From NCBI GenBank assembly GCA_026706425.1, contig JAPOYW010000212.1, positions 1 to 7,902 on the forward strand: 7,902 nucleotides of DNA. Reading direction: 5' to 3'. The stretch's first letter is position 1. Every line of letters begins with the position of its first letter. Of the stretch, positions 1-7,249 are shown one piece after another. The notes under the pieces are model-generated. The model made no database searches, was not told the origin of the DNA, and saw only the letters and a program-made list of their open reading frames with translations. Both the position numbers and the translations under genes were made by a program. This DNA comes from Gammaproteobacteria bacterium (GTDB lineage Bacteria; Pseudomonadota; Gammaproteobacteria; Pseudomonadales; Azotimanducaceae).

Positions 1-1
1 C

Positions 2-82
2 GAGGACGCCCTAACGCGCCATCGAGAGATCAACGAGAAACTGGCGAATTCGATCATCAAGAGAGTCAGGGAGCGGCACTGA
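2..82 (+). CDS. hicA: HicA-type toxin, C-terminal end only (partial)
   Basis: This reading frame enters from the left edge and gives 26 residues before a TGA at 80-82. The visible peptide contains RHREINEKLANSIIK, which matches the usual C-terminal end of HicA (YcfA-type) mRNA interferases, where an Arg-His-x-Glu-Ile-Asn stretch is followed by a Leu-Ala-x-x-Ile-Ile-Lys helix. HicA is a small double-stranded-RNA-binding-fold ribonuclease that cleaves mRNA when free of its antitoxin. The catalytic histidine lies near the N-terminus and is outside the window, so activity cannot be judged. The stop codon is one base before the ATG of the HicB-like gene, the normal toxin-first order of hicAB operons, which strongly supports the call. 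Confidence 0.72.
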   Translation, partial: EDALTRHREINEKLANSIIKRVRERH

Positions 83-83
83 G

Positions 84-500
84 ATGCGATTGATCGGCAA
101 CGTGTACGAGGACGGGAAGTTCTGGCTTGCCGAAGTACCGCTGCTCGATGCCATGACGCAGGGGCGCACTAAACGGGAAGCCCTTGAGATGGCCAAGGAT
201 CTGGTTGAGTCGCTAGCCAACCGACCAGGATTCAGCGCTGTCGTGCATCCTGGGAAGGGAGGCGACTTCGAGGTTAGCTCAACCGACGTCCGGGGCATGA
301 TTGGATTGGTGCTCCGACGACAACGGGAGCGAAGCGGCCTTTCTCTCGCCCAAGCGGCCCAACGCCTCGGCGTGAAGTCCCGCAACGCCTACGCACGCTA
401 CGAACACGGAACTTCCGTGCCTACCGTCGAGAAACTCGGCCAACTGATCAAGGCCGTCTCCGACAAGGACTTGGTCGTGCACCAAAGCGTAGCCCGGTAG
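84..500 (+). CDS. hicB: HicB-family antitoxin with C-terminal XRE helix-turn-helix
   Basis: A complete 138-residue protein. Residues 1-45 have the HicB N-terminal pattern (short beta strands, then a helix with the ALEMAKDLVESL pattern), the partial RNase H-like fold that binds and neutralises HicA. Residues about 73-126 form an XRE/Cro-type helix-turn-helix (LSLAQAAQRLGV, then NAYARYEHGTSVPTVEKL) expected to bind the operon's own operator. The linker at 46-70 is glycine- and proline-rich. The ATG is preceded by AGGGAG at 68-73, ten bases upstream and inside the hicA end, so the two genes are almost certainly co-transcribed and translationally coupled. Known family behaviour is autorepression by HicB alone or with HicA. 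The promoter and operator would lie upstream of the window. No lesion is seen, so the antitoxin looks functional. Confidence 0.88.
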   Translation: MRLIGNVYEDGKFWLAEVPLLDAMTQGRTKREALEMAKDLVESLANRPGFSAVVHPGKGGDFEVSSTDVRGMIGLVLRRQRERSGLSLAQAAQRLGVKSRNAYARYEHGTSVPTVEKLGQLIKAVSDKDLVVHQSVAR

Positions 501-537
501 ATTCCCTCGGCGGGTTGCCTGGGTTCGCCGCCCTCGG

Positions 538-1726
538 TTACGAGGCAGTTGGCCACGATCCAGCTGGCATGGTGAATGCCACTCCCGAAACCCCACCTCC
601 CGGACACTCGGTATCCCCACGTTCGCGGCGACCGTTCGCACCGAGCCAGCCGGCGTGGCTCAAGACCATGGCGCGGGACATGATCGCCCGATCGGACCGA
701 TCCGCCGGATCCGTCTCGGCCGCGTAGCGCTGGTTCTTCTCGTATTTCTCCGGTCCCACGCCGGCCGCCATCACCGAGTGCAGGAGTTCGAGGTAGGTCT
801 CGTAGCCGCGGCGGGCGTCGATGGCGGGCCGGGCGGTATCCGATACCCGCGCCCCGAGCCTTGACAGCGTCTCACCGATGGCGGCGGCGCGGTCGGCGAT
901 CTCATGGTCCACCGGGCTGTTGTCGTCGTCCGCCCAGATCGCGACGCGGAAGTCGGCCAGACGCGAACTGCCCGGTCGCGGCAGGTCAAGACGCCAACCG
1001 GGCGCGTCCAGGTTTGCCGGACCGGACACGATGTCGAGCGACAGCGCCAGGTCCTCCGCCGAGCGTGCCATGGGTCCGCAGACCACGAGATCCGTCGGCG
1101 GACCCGGCGTGAGCATGGTCGAGTGCCCCGTCTGCGAGACGATGCCGAAGGTCGGCTTGTGCCCGTAGACCCCGCAGAAATGGGCCGGATTCCGGATCGA
1201 CCCGCCGATGTCCGAGCCGGCCTCCAACGGGGTCAGGCCGGCCGCCAGCGCCGCCGACGAACCGCCGGACGAACCGCCCGGAATCCGGTCGCGGTCCCAA
1301 GGGTTGTTGGTGGTGCCGTAGACCTCGTTGTAGGTCTGGAAGTCCGCGCCGGCGTAGGCCATGTTGGTCTTGCCCAGCAAGACGGCGCCCGCCGCCTTGT
1401 AGCGCACCACGCAGTCCGAATCCCAGTCCGGCGTGTTGTCCTTTGAGTTCCGGGTAGCCGAACGTGGTCGGCAGGCCCGCGAGGTGGTACCCCTCCTTGA
1501 CCGTCATCGGCACACCGTGGAGCGCCCCTGCGGGTTGTGCCGCCCGATCGGCAGCGCGGGCCGCCTCCCGGGCGCGGTCGAAGTCGCGCACCGCGACGGC
1601 GTTCACGTCGCCGTCGAGTCGTTCGATGCGGTCGATGAAGTAGTCGGTCGCCTCGAGGGATCCCAGTTCGCGGCGGCGAATGCGTTCGGCGATGTCGGAG
1701 GCGGTGGCAAACGCGAGGCCGGTCAC
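538..1726 (-). pseudogene. Amidase-signature family hydrolase, frameshifted and 3'-truncated
   Basis: The reading starts at a GTG (1724-1726) with AAGGA five bases upstream, giving an N-terminus typical of amidases (ATASDIAERIRRREL, then DYFIDRIERLDGDVNAV). After Lys95 (AAA, 1442-1444) one extra base at 1440/1441 shifts the frame; the family sequence resumes at once as DNTPDWDSDCVVRYKAAG and runs to a stop at 538-540. The catalytic set of the Ser-cisSer-Lys family is all present: Lys77 in GVPMTVKEG, the cis-Ser in PGGSSGGSSAA, and the nucleophile Ser in GSDIGGSIR, 24 residues further on as in known members. Family-like sequence ends near 619 (RAMVLSHAGWLGANGRRER) and is followed by an unrelated tail. 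The joined product would be about 395 residues against a usual 450-500, so the C-terminal part is lost. It lies 61 bases downstream of the sigma-fusion gene on the same strand. Substrate cannot be told. A sequencing error could explain the shift but not the missing end. Confidence 0.85.
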
Positions 1727-1787
1727 GGTCGTCCTTCATGGCGAAGCAGCGCCCATGGTACCCCGCGTCGCCAAGCGGCAACGAACG

Positions 1788-3185
1788 TTACAGGTCGCAG
1801 GCGGCAGCGGTCAGGTAGTCGTAGCTGTGCACGAAGGTCATGCCGTCGATCGCGAGCCGGTCTGCCTGGGGCAGCAAATCCCCGCGCGGCGGCGAACCAT
1901 CATGCGGGGTGCGACGATCGCCGTCGTAGCGACGGAACAGGACGGTTCGCCCGCCATCGTCCACATACGCCAGGATGACGACGTCTAGTTCCGTGACGTC
2001 CTTCTCCATCTCCACGACGCGGGTGCAGTTGAACGTCCGACTCCCGACCCGCACGGCGAATACGCCGTCCGCGAACACCACGGGACTGTCTGGCTGCCGT
2101 TTCAAGCTACCGTTCGGCTCTTGAACCAACCATTCGCCGACCTCGACATGCCGTGGACACGCGCCCCAATCCAACTCGAAGCCGTCGTCCAGGAAGGTAT
2201 CGAGCTTTCGCGTCCCGTCGGGTGCCAGCCGTTCGATCCCGAGCCATTCGACCTCCGTGTCGGTCAGACGGCCCCACACCTTGGTATGGCAGTCCGTTGG
2301 CGTCGGGACCAACAGGCCGTCTGCCGTCTCGTGCGTTTCGTCCACTTCGATTTCCACGCAGTCGCGGTCGTGAAGCACCGCGGGTCGTACCGCCCTCATC
2401 GACGTGGTTTCCGTCAATCGCCAAGTCGCTCCGCCCTGAACGGGCTGGTACTCGGCCCAGCGCACCTGATCGCGAAGTTCCGGGACCACGAACCACCAAG
2501 TGAGTTCGCGCATGTCGATCGGCGTCGCCTTGGTTGCCAGCCTTTCGACAACGATAACCGGCCGTGTCGCCGGGAACGGGGCGACTTCGGCCCGACTGTC
2601 CGTATTCATAGCAGTTTCCCTCCTGGTGGGAGCAATATCCAATTCGGCGCGAACCCAGTCGCGCCCGTGCGACAGTCGTCGCTTGATGGTGCCCAGTGCG
2701 CAGCGGTGCCGGGCGGCGATCTCGGCGATGCTCAATCCGTCCAGATAGAACGACTCGAGCGCCTCGCGTTCACGCAACGGAACCGCTTCGAAGGCCTCGA
2801 CGACATCCGCCGCCACACGACGCCGCCGCGCATCCGCGGCACCGAGACGGTTGACCATCACCGCGAGCGATTCGTCGTCCACGAGGCGTTCCCGGCGCTC
2901 GGAAGAGCGCAGGAAGTCGCTGCAGCGGTTGCGCGCCACCTGGTAGAGCCACGCGCGCACACTTCCGGGAGACTGCGATGCAAGTCCCCGCCATACCTGC
3001 ACCAGGGTCTCCTGAAGCACATCCTCGACCGCGTCCACCGTCCCTGCCGTGCCCAGCCGACGGCCGATCAGTGTCGCCAGCGATCGCTCGTAACGCCGGA
3101 CGAGCACGACGAAGGCTTGCTGCTCACCGCGGTTGATCCGCTCCGTCAGATCCTCGTCCCGGAGGTTGTCCATCAATTCGACCAT
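1788..3185 (-). CDS. ECF sigma factor fused to a C-terminal domain of unknown function
   Basis: A 465-residue protein. Residues about 10-97 are sigma-70 region 2 (QAFVVLVRRYERSL; VEDVLQETLVQVWRGL; SVRAWLYQVARNRCSDFLRS), which binds core polymerase and melts the -10 element. Residues about 125-182 are region 4, with the helix-turn-helix LSIAEIAARHRCALGTIKRRL for the -35 element. The sigma part ends near residue 192, a normal full length for an ECF sigma factor. Residues 193-465 are a separate soluble-looking domain with no signal peptide or membrane segment. Its notable parts are ELTWWFVVPELRDQVRW, DLDT-like acidic stretches and VGSRTFNCTRVVEMEKD followed by AYVDDGGRTVLFRRYDGD; I do not recognise it. 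At the junction an AGGAGG and an ATG allow separate translation of the second part. No anti-sigma gene is adjacent, so the extra domain may control the sigma factor; that is inference. The start could instead be Met5. It may drive its own operon and the divergent amine oxidase gene. Confidence 0.85.
   Translation of the reverse strand: MVELMDNLRDEDLTERINRGEQQAFVVLVRRYERSLATLIGRRLGTAGTVDAVEDVLQETLVQVWRGLASQSPGSVRAWLYQVARNRCSDFLRSSERRERLVDDESLAVMVNRLGAADARRRRVAADVVEAFEAVPLREREALESFYLDGLSIAEIAARHRCALGTIKRRLSHGRDWVRAELDIAPTRRETAMNTDSRAEVAPFPATRPVIVVERLATKATPIDMRELTWWFVVPELRDQVRWAEYQPVQGGATWRLTETTSMRAVRPAVLHDRDCVEIEVDETHETADGLLVPTPTDCHTKVWGRLTDTEVEWLGIERLAPDGTRKLDTFLDDGFELDWGACPRHVEVGEWLVQEPNGSLKRQPDSPVVFADGVFAVRVGSRTFNCTRVVEMEKDVTELDVVILAYVDDGGRTVLFRRYDGDRRTPHDGSPPRGDLLPQADRLAIDGMTFVHSYDYLTAAACDL
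2607..2624 (-). promoter_or_regulatory. Internal Shine-Dalgarno and ATG at the sigma/domain junction
   Basis: On the minus strand AGGAGG (2619-2624) is followed, after nine bases, by an ATG (2607-2609) in frame with the long reading frame, at codon 193. The site is the strongest ribosome-binding sequence I saw in the window and lies exactly where a normal ECF sigma factor would end. It is encoded by two consecutive AGG arginine codons, usually rare in GC-rich genomes, which suggests the sequence is kept for ribosome binding. It would yield a 273-residue free C-terminal protein (193-465). Initiation here is inferred, not shown. Confidence 0.6.
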
Positions 3186-3210
3186 TGCACGCTACAAGGC
3201 GCAGTCAAAC

Positions 3211-3234
3211 CCAAGAAGGTTCGCACCATCTTGG
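3211..3234. promoter_or_regulatory. 24-bp imperfect palindrome, candidate operator between divergent genes
   Basis: The left arm CCAAGAAGGT (3211-3220) and the right arm ACCATCTTGG (3225-3234) are reverse complements at nine of ten positions and are separated by TCGC. The element lies 26 bases upstream of the sigma-fusion start and 63 bases upstream of the amine oxidase start. A weak sigma-70-like promoter for the amine oxidase (TTGGTG at 3231-3236, 17-base spacer, CATAGT at 3254-3259) would overlap the right arm. The symmetry and position fit a dimeric regulator site; the regulator is unknown. Confidence 0.45.
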
Positions 3235-3297
3235 TGGCGGTTGTCCGTTCACGCATAGTAGGGTGCTCGCCAGCCCGATACCGGACCCGTCGACACC

Positions 3298-5217
3298 ATG
3301 GCCGAGAAAGACTTGAGCAACACAGCCGCCCACCCTCTCGACCCGCCCACGGTCGCGGAGATCGAGCGTGCCACCGGCTTGATCGCCGAAGCGATGGGCA
3401 AGGCCTGGACCGAACGGGCCGGTTTCTGCTCCGTGGCCCTCGTCGAACCCGGCAAGGCCGAACTCAGCGCATTCAGGCAAGGCGATCCGGTTTCCCGCAA
3501 GCTGCGTTTCCTCGGCTACGACTATCCCATCGAGCAACCGGACGGCGGTTTCGACGCTGTCGTCGACCTCAATACCAACGACGTGGCGGTGTCGCGCATC
3601 ACGAAGGGGCAGGCACCCATCGGCTTTGCCGACGTGGTCAACGCCGTCCGGATCGCCAAGCAGGATCCCCACTGGCAGGCGGCCATGCGACGGCGCGGCA
3701 TCGAGGACTTCGAGAACGTCCAGATCGATCCCTGGCCGGCCAGCGGCTACCCGCACCCGAGCATCCCGGCCGGCCACCGAGCCCACCGTTGCATCAGCTT
3801 CGTACGGGAGGATAAGTCGGACAACGGCTACGCCCGTCCCGTGCAGGGCCTGATCGCGCACGTGGATCTGACCGCAGGGCGAGTCGCCCACCTCGAAGAC
3901 CACGGCGACATCCCGCTACCGCCCGAGTCCGGACGATACGACGCGGCGAGCCAACCGAGGCTCCGGGACGCACCGAAGCCGCTATCCATCACCCAGCCCG
4001 AGGGGGTGGGATTCGAAGTCGACGGCAACGCCATCGCCTGGCAGAACTGGGAGTTCCGGGTCGCCATGCACCCAACGAACGGGCTGGTTCTCCACCAACT
4101 CGGCTACCGCGACGGCGACCAGATGCGTCCGATCCTGCACCGCGCGGCGTTGTCGGAGATGATCGTCCCCTACGGCGACACGGATCCGATGCATGTTTGG
4201 AAGCATGTGCTGGACGCCGGCGAAGCCAGCATCGGCAATTGCGCCAATTCCCTCGTGCTCGGCTGCGACTGCCTGGGAGAAATCCGCTACCTCGATCACG
4301 TGGCGGTGAAGCCCGATGGCGCGGCGCGACACGTTCCGAACGCCATCTGCCTTCACGAGGAAGACAACGGCATCCTCTGGAAGCACCACGACGGCCACTC
4401 CCAAACCACCGAGGCGAGGCGCTCGCGCCGACTGGTGGTGAGTTCCTTCCACACCGTCGGCAACTACGAATACGGCTTCTACTGGTATCTCTATCTCGAC
4501 GGCAGCATCGAAATGGAGATCAAGCTGACCGGCATCGTGGGCGTCTCGGCCGTCCGCGACGGGAAACAGCGGGACGAGTTCGCACCTCTCGTGGCACCCA
4601 ACCTCGCCTCGCCCGTGCATCAACACCTTTTCTGCTTCCGGCTGGATTTCGACCTGGACGGCCAATCCAACAGCGTCTACGAGCTGAATACCCAGGCGGT
4701 GCCAACCGGTCCCGGCAATCCCGACGGAACCGCCTTTCGAATCCGTTCCGACCTGCTCGCCAGCGAGTCGTCGGCACGGCGGTGCGTTGACCCCGCACGA
4801 TCGAGATCCTGGAAGGTGGTCAATCCGGCCCGACGGAACCGTCTCGGCGGTCCGGTCGGCTATCGGCTACTACCCGGCCCGACGCCGGCGTTGCTGGCCG
4901 ACCCCGGATCCCGGGTCGCGGCTCGCGCGGGATTCTCGCGCTACAACCTCTGGGTGACGCGGTACGACCCCGGGGAGCTGTGTGCCGCCGGCGACCATCC
5001 CAACCTGAATCCCGGCGGCGATGGCCTGCCCGCCTGGACCGCCGACGACCGCAGCGTCGAAGACACGGATGTGGTGCTCTGGCACACCGTCGGCTCGACG
5101 CACCTGCCGAGGCCCGAGGACTGGCCGGTAATGCCCGTCGAGAAGTGCGGGTTCACGCTTCAGCCGGTGGGTTTCTTCGACCGCAACCCGGCATTGGATC
5201 TGCCGCCCGCGCACTGA
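3298..5217 (+). CDS. Copper-containing primary amine oxidase (TPQ cofactor)
   Basis: A complete 639-residue enzyme, the usual size of bacterial members such as the Arthrobacter phenylethylamine and histamine oxidases. It converts a primary amine, oxygen and water to an aldehyde, ammonia and hydrogen peroxide. The topaquinone precursor is Tyr390 in the TVGNYEYG motif, the self-processed Asn-Tyr-Glu-Tyr site. The catalytic base is Asp306 (HVLDAGEASIG). The copper ligands are His441 and His443 (SPVHQHLFCF) and His602 (TVGSTHLPRPEDWP). The end, VGFFDRNPALDLP, is typical. Residues about 15-100 and 105-200 are the two small N-terminal domains, and about 230-639 the catalytic beta-sandwich. No signal peptide is visible, so it is probably cytoplasmic. 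No strong ribosome-binding site precedes the ATG, but the length fits this start. It is divergent from the sigma-fusion gene. Substrate preference cannot be read from the sequence. Confidence 0.95.
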   Translation: MAEKDLSNTAAHPLDPPTVAEIERATGLIAEAMGKAWTERAGFCSVALVEPGKAELSAFRQGDPVSRKLRFLGYDYPIEQPDGGFDAVVDLNTNDVAVSRITKGQAPIGFADVVNAVRIAKQDPHWQAAMRRRGIEDFENVQIDPWPASGYPHPSIPAGHRAHRCISFVREDKSDNGYARPVQGLIAHVDLTAGRVAHLEDHGDIPLPPESGRYDAASQPRLRDAPKPLSITQPEGVGFEVDGNAIAWQNWEFRVAMHPTNGLVLHQLGYRDGDQMRPILHRAALSEMIVPYGDTDPMHVWKHVLDAGEASIGNCANSLVLGCDCLGEIRYLDHVAVKPDGAARHVPNAICLHEEDNGILWKHHDGHSQTTEARRSRRLVVSSFHTVGNYEYGFYWYLYLDGSIEMEIKLTGIVGVSAVRDGKQRDEFAPLVAPNLASPVHQHLFCFRLDFDLDGQSNSVYELNTQAVPTGPGNPDGTAFRIRSDLLASESSARRCVDPARSRSWKVVNPARRNRLGGPVGYRLLPGPTPALLADPGSRVAARAGFSRYNLWVTRYDPGELCAAGDHPNLNPGGDGLPAWTADDRSVEDTDVVLWHTVGSTHLPRPEDWPVMPVEKCGFTLQPVGFFDRNPALDLPPAH

Positions 5218-5257
5218 CCGGCCTAGCCCGGCTGGCGATCGCCGTCACGGCTTCGGC

Positions 5258-5292
5258 TTGCTTTGGCGTTTGGCGCCGGCCAAGGGTATGAT
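5258..5292 (+). promoter_or_regulatory. Candidate sigma-70 promoter for the SPOR-domain gene
   Basis: The 108 bases between the amine oxidase stop and the SPOR gene contain TATGAT (5287-5292), one base from the -10 consensus. TTGGCG (5263-5268) at an 18-base spacing could serve as a -35; TTGCTT at 5258 is too far away. Transcription would start near 5299, leaving about 27 bases of leader. This suggests the SPOR gene is transcribed apart from the amine oxidase gene. No clear intrinsic terminator for the amine oxidase gene is seen in this gap. Confidence 0.42.
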
Positions 5293-5325
5293 CGGGACAC
5301 TTGGCAGACATGGATGTGATGCCGT

Positions 5326-5880
5326 ATGCCTCCAGCGAAACGAAAACCACGGAGCAGGTCCAGCGGTCGCCGGTCGCGTCGAGACGGTGGTTCTTCCTTC
5401 GGTTCCTTCATGGGCGGCGTGGTACTGGGCGGGGCGGTTGTGCTTGCCATCACCTACCAGTCCGGAACGCCGTCGTCGATCGGCACAACCGCCGAAGCGA
5501 CACCTGTCGCGGAGCCCGTTGCGACGAACGTCGATTGGGTCTTCATGGACGTGCTGCCCAACACCGAGGTCAAGACCGGCGTCGCGCCTGTTGATCAACC
5601 TCCTGTCGCCCGTTCGGGACCCAAGGAATACGTTCTGCATGCCGCGCAGTTCCTCCGCGAGGAAGATGCCCAGGTAATGCAGGCGGAACTGATGCTGGAC
5701 GGGCTGCCCGTCAGCCTCTCGACGATCCCGCGGGACTTGGGCGGAGCCTGGTACCGGGTGCTCGTCGGACCGTACTCCACCGAACCCGACGCGCAAGAGG
5801 CGTTGGGTCATCTTCGAGAACGGGACATCCCCGCGCAGATCCTGGCCCGTCCCCTGTCGGCGGCAGCGCCCGCCACCTAG
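5326..5880 (+). CDS. Membrane-anchored SPOR-domain protein (FtsN-like architecture)
   Basis: A 184-residue protein with a very basic cytoplasmic tail (residues 1-20, rich in Arg and Lys), one predicted membrane helix at about 28-44 (FMGGVVLGGAVVLAITY), a Pro/Ala/Thr-rich periplasmic linker, and a C-terminal SPOR domain at about 101-176. The SPOR domain shows the expected start (EYVLHAAQFLREEDAQVMQAEL) and the WYRVLVGPYSTEPDAQEAL core. SPOR domains bind peptidoglycan stripped of stem peptides at the division septum, so a role in cell division or wall remodelling is likely. FtsN itself is similarly built but usually longer, so the ftsN symbol is not given. Similar short SPOR genes often sit just upstream of hslVU in gammaproteobacteria, which fits hslV at 7636. 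The ATG has only a weak GGATG-type site ahead of it. It ends 37 bases from the convergent DUF481 gene. Confidence 0.88.
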   Translation: MPPAKRKPRSRSSGRRSRRDGGSSFGSFMGGVVLGGAVVLAITYQSGTPSSIGTTAEATPVAEPVATNVDWVFMDVLPNTEVKTGVAPVDQPPVARSGPKEYVLHAAQFLREEDAQVMQAELMLDGLPVSLSTIPRDLGGAWYRVLVGPYSTEPDAQEALGHLRERDIPAQILARPLSAAAPAT

Positions 5881-5917
5881 TACACCGACGTTGGCCCGCG
5901 TTTGGCGACTCGATCCG

Positions 5918-7036
5918 CTACAGCTTGACGCCCACCGCCACGGCATAGCTGGAGTCGGTCTTCCGCCGCCCCGCCGACGGCGCGGTTTCGTGCTGCAGAT
6001 CCACGCGCAATGCCGCAAGCCAACGGCTGTTCACGTGGAACCGGATACCGGTGTCCGAGTCCCAGACCGAGCTGGGCTCCTTGTCGAATATGTGCAGCAA
6101 TTGGTTGTTGTGGAACAACTCCAGGCGATCGGCGACGAGCCAACGGTTGAATTGCAGACCCCACCGGACCGCCGGGTTGTTGTCGGACTCATTCGGCCCA
6201 TCCCCGTTTGCGAACGGCCCCAGTCGGATTTCCTCGAATACTCGGCTGACTCCGGCGTCGGTGCGTAGCGCCCCGCGATCCGTCTCCCAGAAGGTGTGAC
6301 CTACACCGGCGCCGGTGGTGGCCCGCTGGTCGATGTCCTTGATCGGATCCTGGAAGTACTCGAAATTCGCGACGGCGTACCAGGTATCGCGGTACTTCCA
6401 GCGCAGGTTGTAGTCGACATCGACCTGATCCTTGGTCGTGGTCGTTCCCAAGTTCGTGCGCCGGGCGTCCACTTGTGCCCGGGCCTTGTGCACGGCCACG
6501 CCGAGTACGTTGTCGAAGCGCCTGCCGTGCCTCTCGACGCCGGCAACGAAGTTGAGGTCGGCGGCGCGCGTGTTGCCGGTCGCGACCGCCACACCCAGAT
6601 CGGCACGGGCTTGCCAGCGGCTACCCGCCTCGACCGCAACAGTCGAGGTGCCGTCCGTGGATTCTCCAACGGCTTCCGCGGCTTGAAATGGCGCCGGGTC
6701 CCCGACTTCCACCCGCTCCACCCGCGTCCGTGGCACGGTCACAATTCCGACCTCGGGCACGTCGATGGCGACAAGGTCCGCCGGGGCGTCGACGAGGTCC
6801 CCCGTCAAACGGTCGCCGTTCGTGAAATGCACAACGTCGTCGGCGGCGGCGGACGCGGATAGCAGGGCAACCATGGCGACTCGCGCCGACGAATGCGCCG
6901 CCAAGCGCTTCGCAGGCTCGGTGCCTGGCCCCAGCCTCCACGGCCCTGGGAGGATGGGCCTTGCCATGCCACTACGCGCCTGGTCTGCGGTACAAGCTCC
7001 TTGGTGAGTCACGGGATTCGCGGATTTCCGGTGCAT
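5918..7036 (-). CDS. DUF481 family outer-membrane beta-barrel protein
   Basis: The open frame from the ATG at 7036 gives 372 residues. Residues about 141-372 match the DUF481 (YdiY-like) pattern: WQARADLGVAVATGNTRAADLNF, then YDYNL-like strands, an aromatic AYNF-type strand (WYAVANFEYFQD), IDQRATTGAGVGHTF, and alternating polar/aromatic strands to the end, as in outer-membrane barrels. Residues about 66-112 form a small N-terminal module (VHFTNGDRLTGDLVD, then VGIVTVPRTRVERVEV) often found ahead of DUF481. A signal-peptide-like stretch (ARVAMVALLSASAAADD) lies at about 51-67, so the first 40 or so residues are probably not translated. Possible starts are Met24 (6967) or a TTG at codon 45 (6904); none has a convincing ribosome-binding site. 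Related proteins are known as salt-induced outer-membrane proteins; the exact function is unknown. It is convergent with the SPOR gene and the spacer has no clear terminator. Confidence 0.85.
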   Translation of the reverse strand: MHRKSANPVTHQGACTADQARSGMARPILPGPWRLGPGTEPAKRLAAHSSARVAMVALLSASAAADDVVHFTNGDRLTGDLVDAPADLVAIDVPEVGIVTVPRTRVERVEVGDPAPFQAAEAVGESTDGTSTVAVEAGSRWQARADLGVAVATGNTRAADLNFVAGVERHGRRFDNVLGVAVHKARAQVDARRTNLGTTTTKDQVDVDYNLRWKYRDTWYAVANFEYFQDPIKDIDQRATTGAGVGHTFWETDRGALRTDAGVSRVFEEIRLGPFANGDGPNESDNNPAVRWGLQFNRWLVADRLELFHNNQLLHIFDKEPSSVWDSDTGIRFHVNSRWLAALRVDLQHETAPSAGRRKTDSSYAVAVGVKL

Positions 7037-7249
7037 GGAGTCACATCGCTTGGTCTGTCCAGCAGGAGACTCTAGCGGGTGCCACGATCTGCGTCATGCG
7101 CCGACCCTAAGAACCCCATAGGCGTACAAGTCAGTTGTTGCCGGATTGCAGTAGCCTCGCCGGCACGTCGTCGAGCACGCGCAGGGTCACCAGCACCGGG
7201 CAGTCGCGGGGTATGTCCTCCCGCGACCGGAGCGCAACCCGCGACCTGC

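Noticed and set aside
532..545. Small hairpin CCTCG-GTTA-CGAGG after hicB, as a possible terminator
   Set aside because: The stem is only five base pairs and no T-run follows, so it is not convincing in GC-rich DNA.
1436..1450. Programmed -1 ribosomal frameshift in the amidase
   Set aside because: The needed shift is +1, not -1, there is no X-XXY-YYZ slippery heptamer, and the gene also lacks its C-terminus, so decay or a base error is more likely.
904..1978. Plus-strand open frames of about 180 codons opposite the amidase
   Set aside because: The minus strand carries a complete amidase catalytic set. The plus products are Arg-rich shadows.
2121..3815. Plus-strand open frame of 564 codons, opposite the sigma-fusion gene and overlapping the amine oxidase start
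   Set aside because: It is a GC-driven shadow. The minus strand has clear sigma-70 regions 2 and 4, and the plus product has no family pattern and runs out of frame through the amine oxidase.
5234..5243. Ten-base palindrome GGCGATCGCC after the amine oxidase stop
   Set aside because: A single short GC-rich palindrome; too short and too common in such DNA to support a site.
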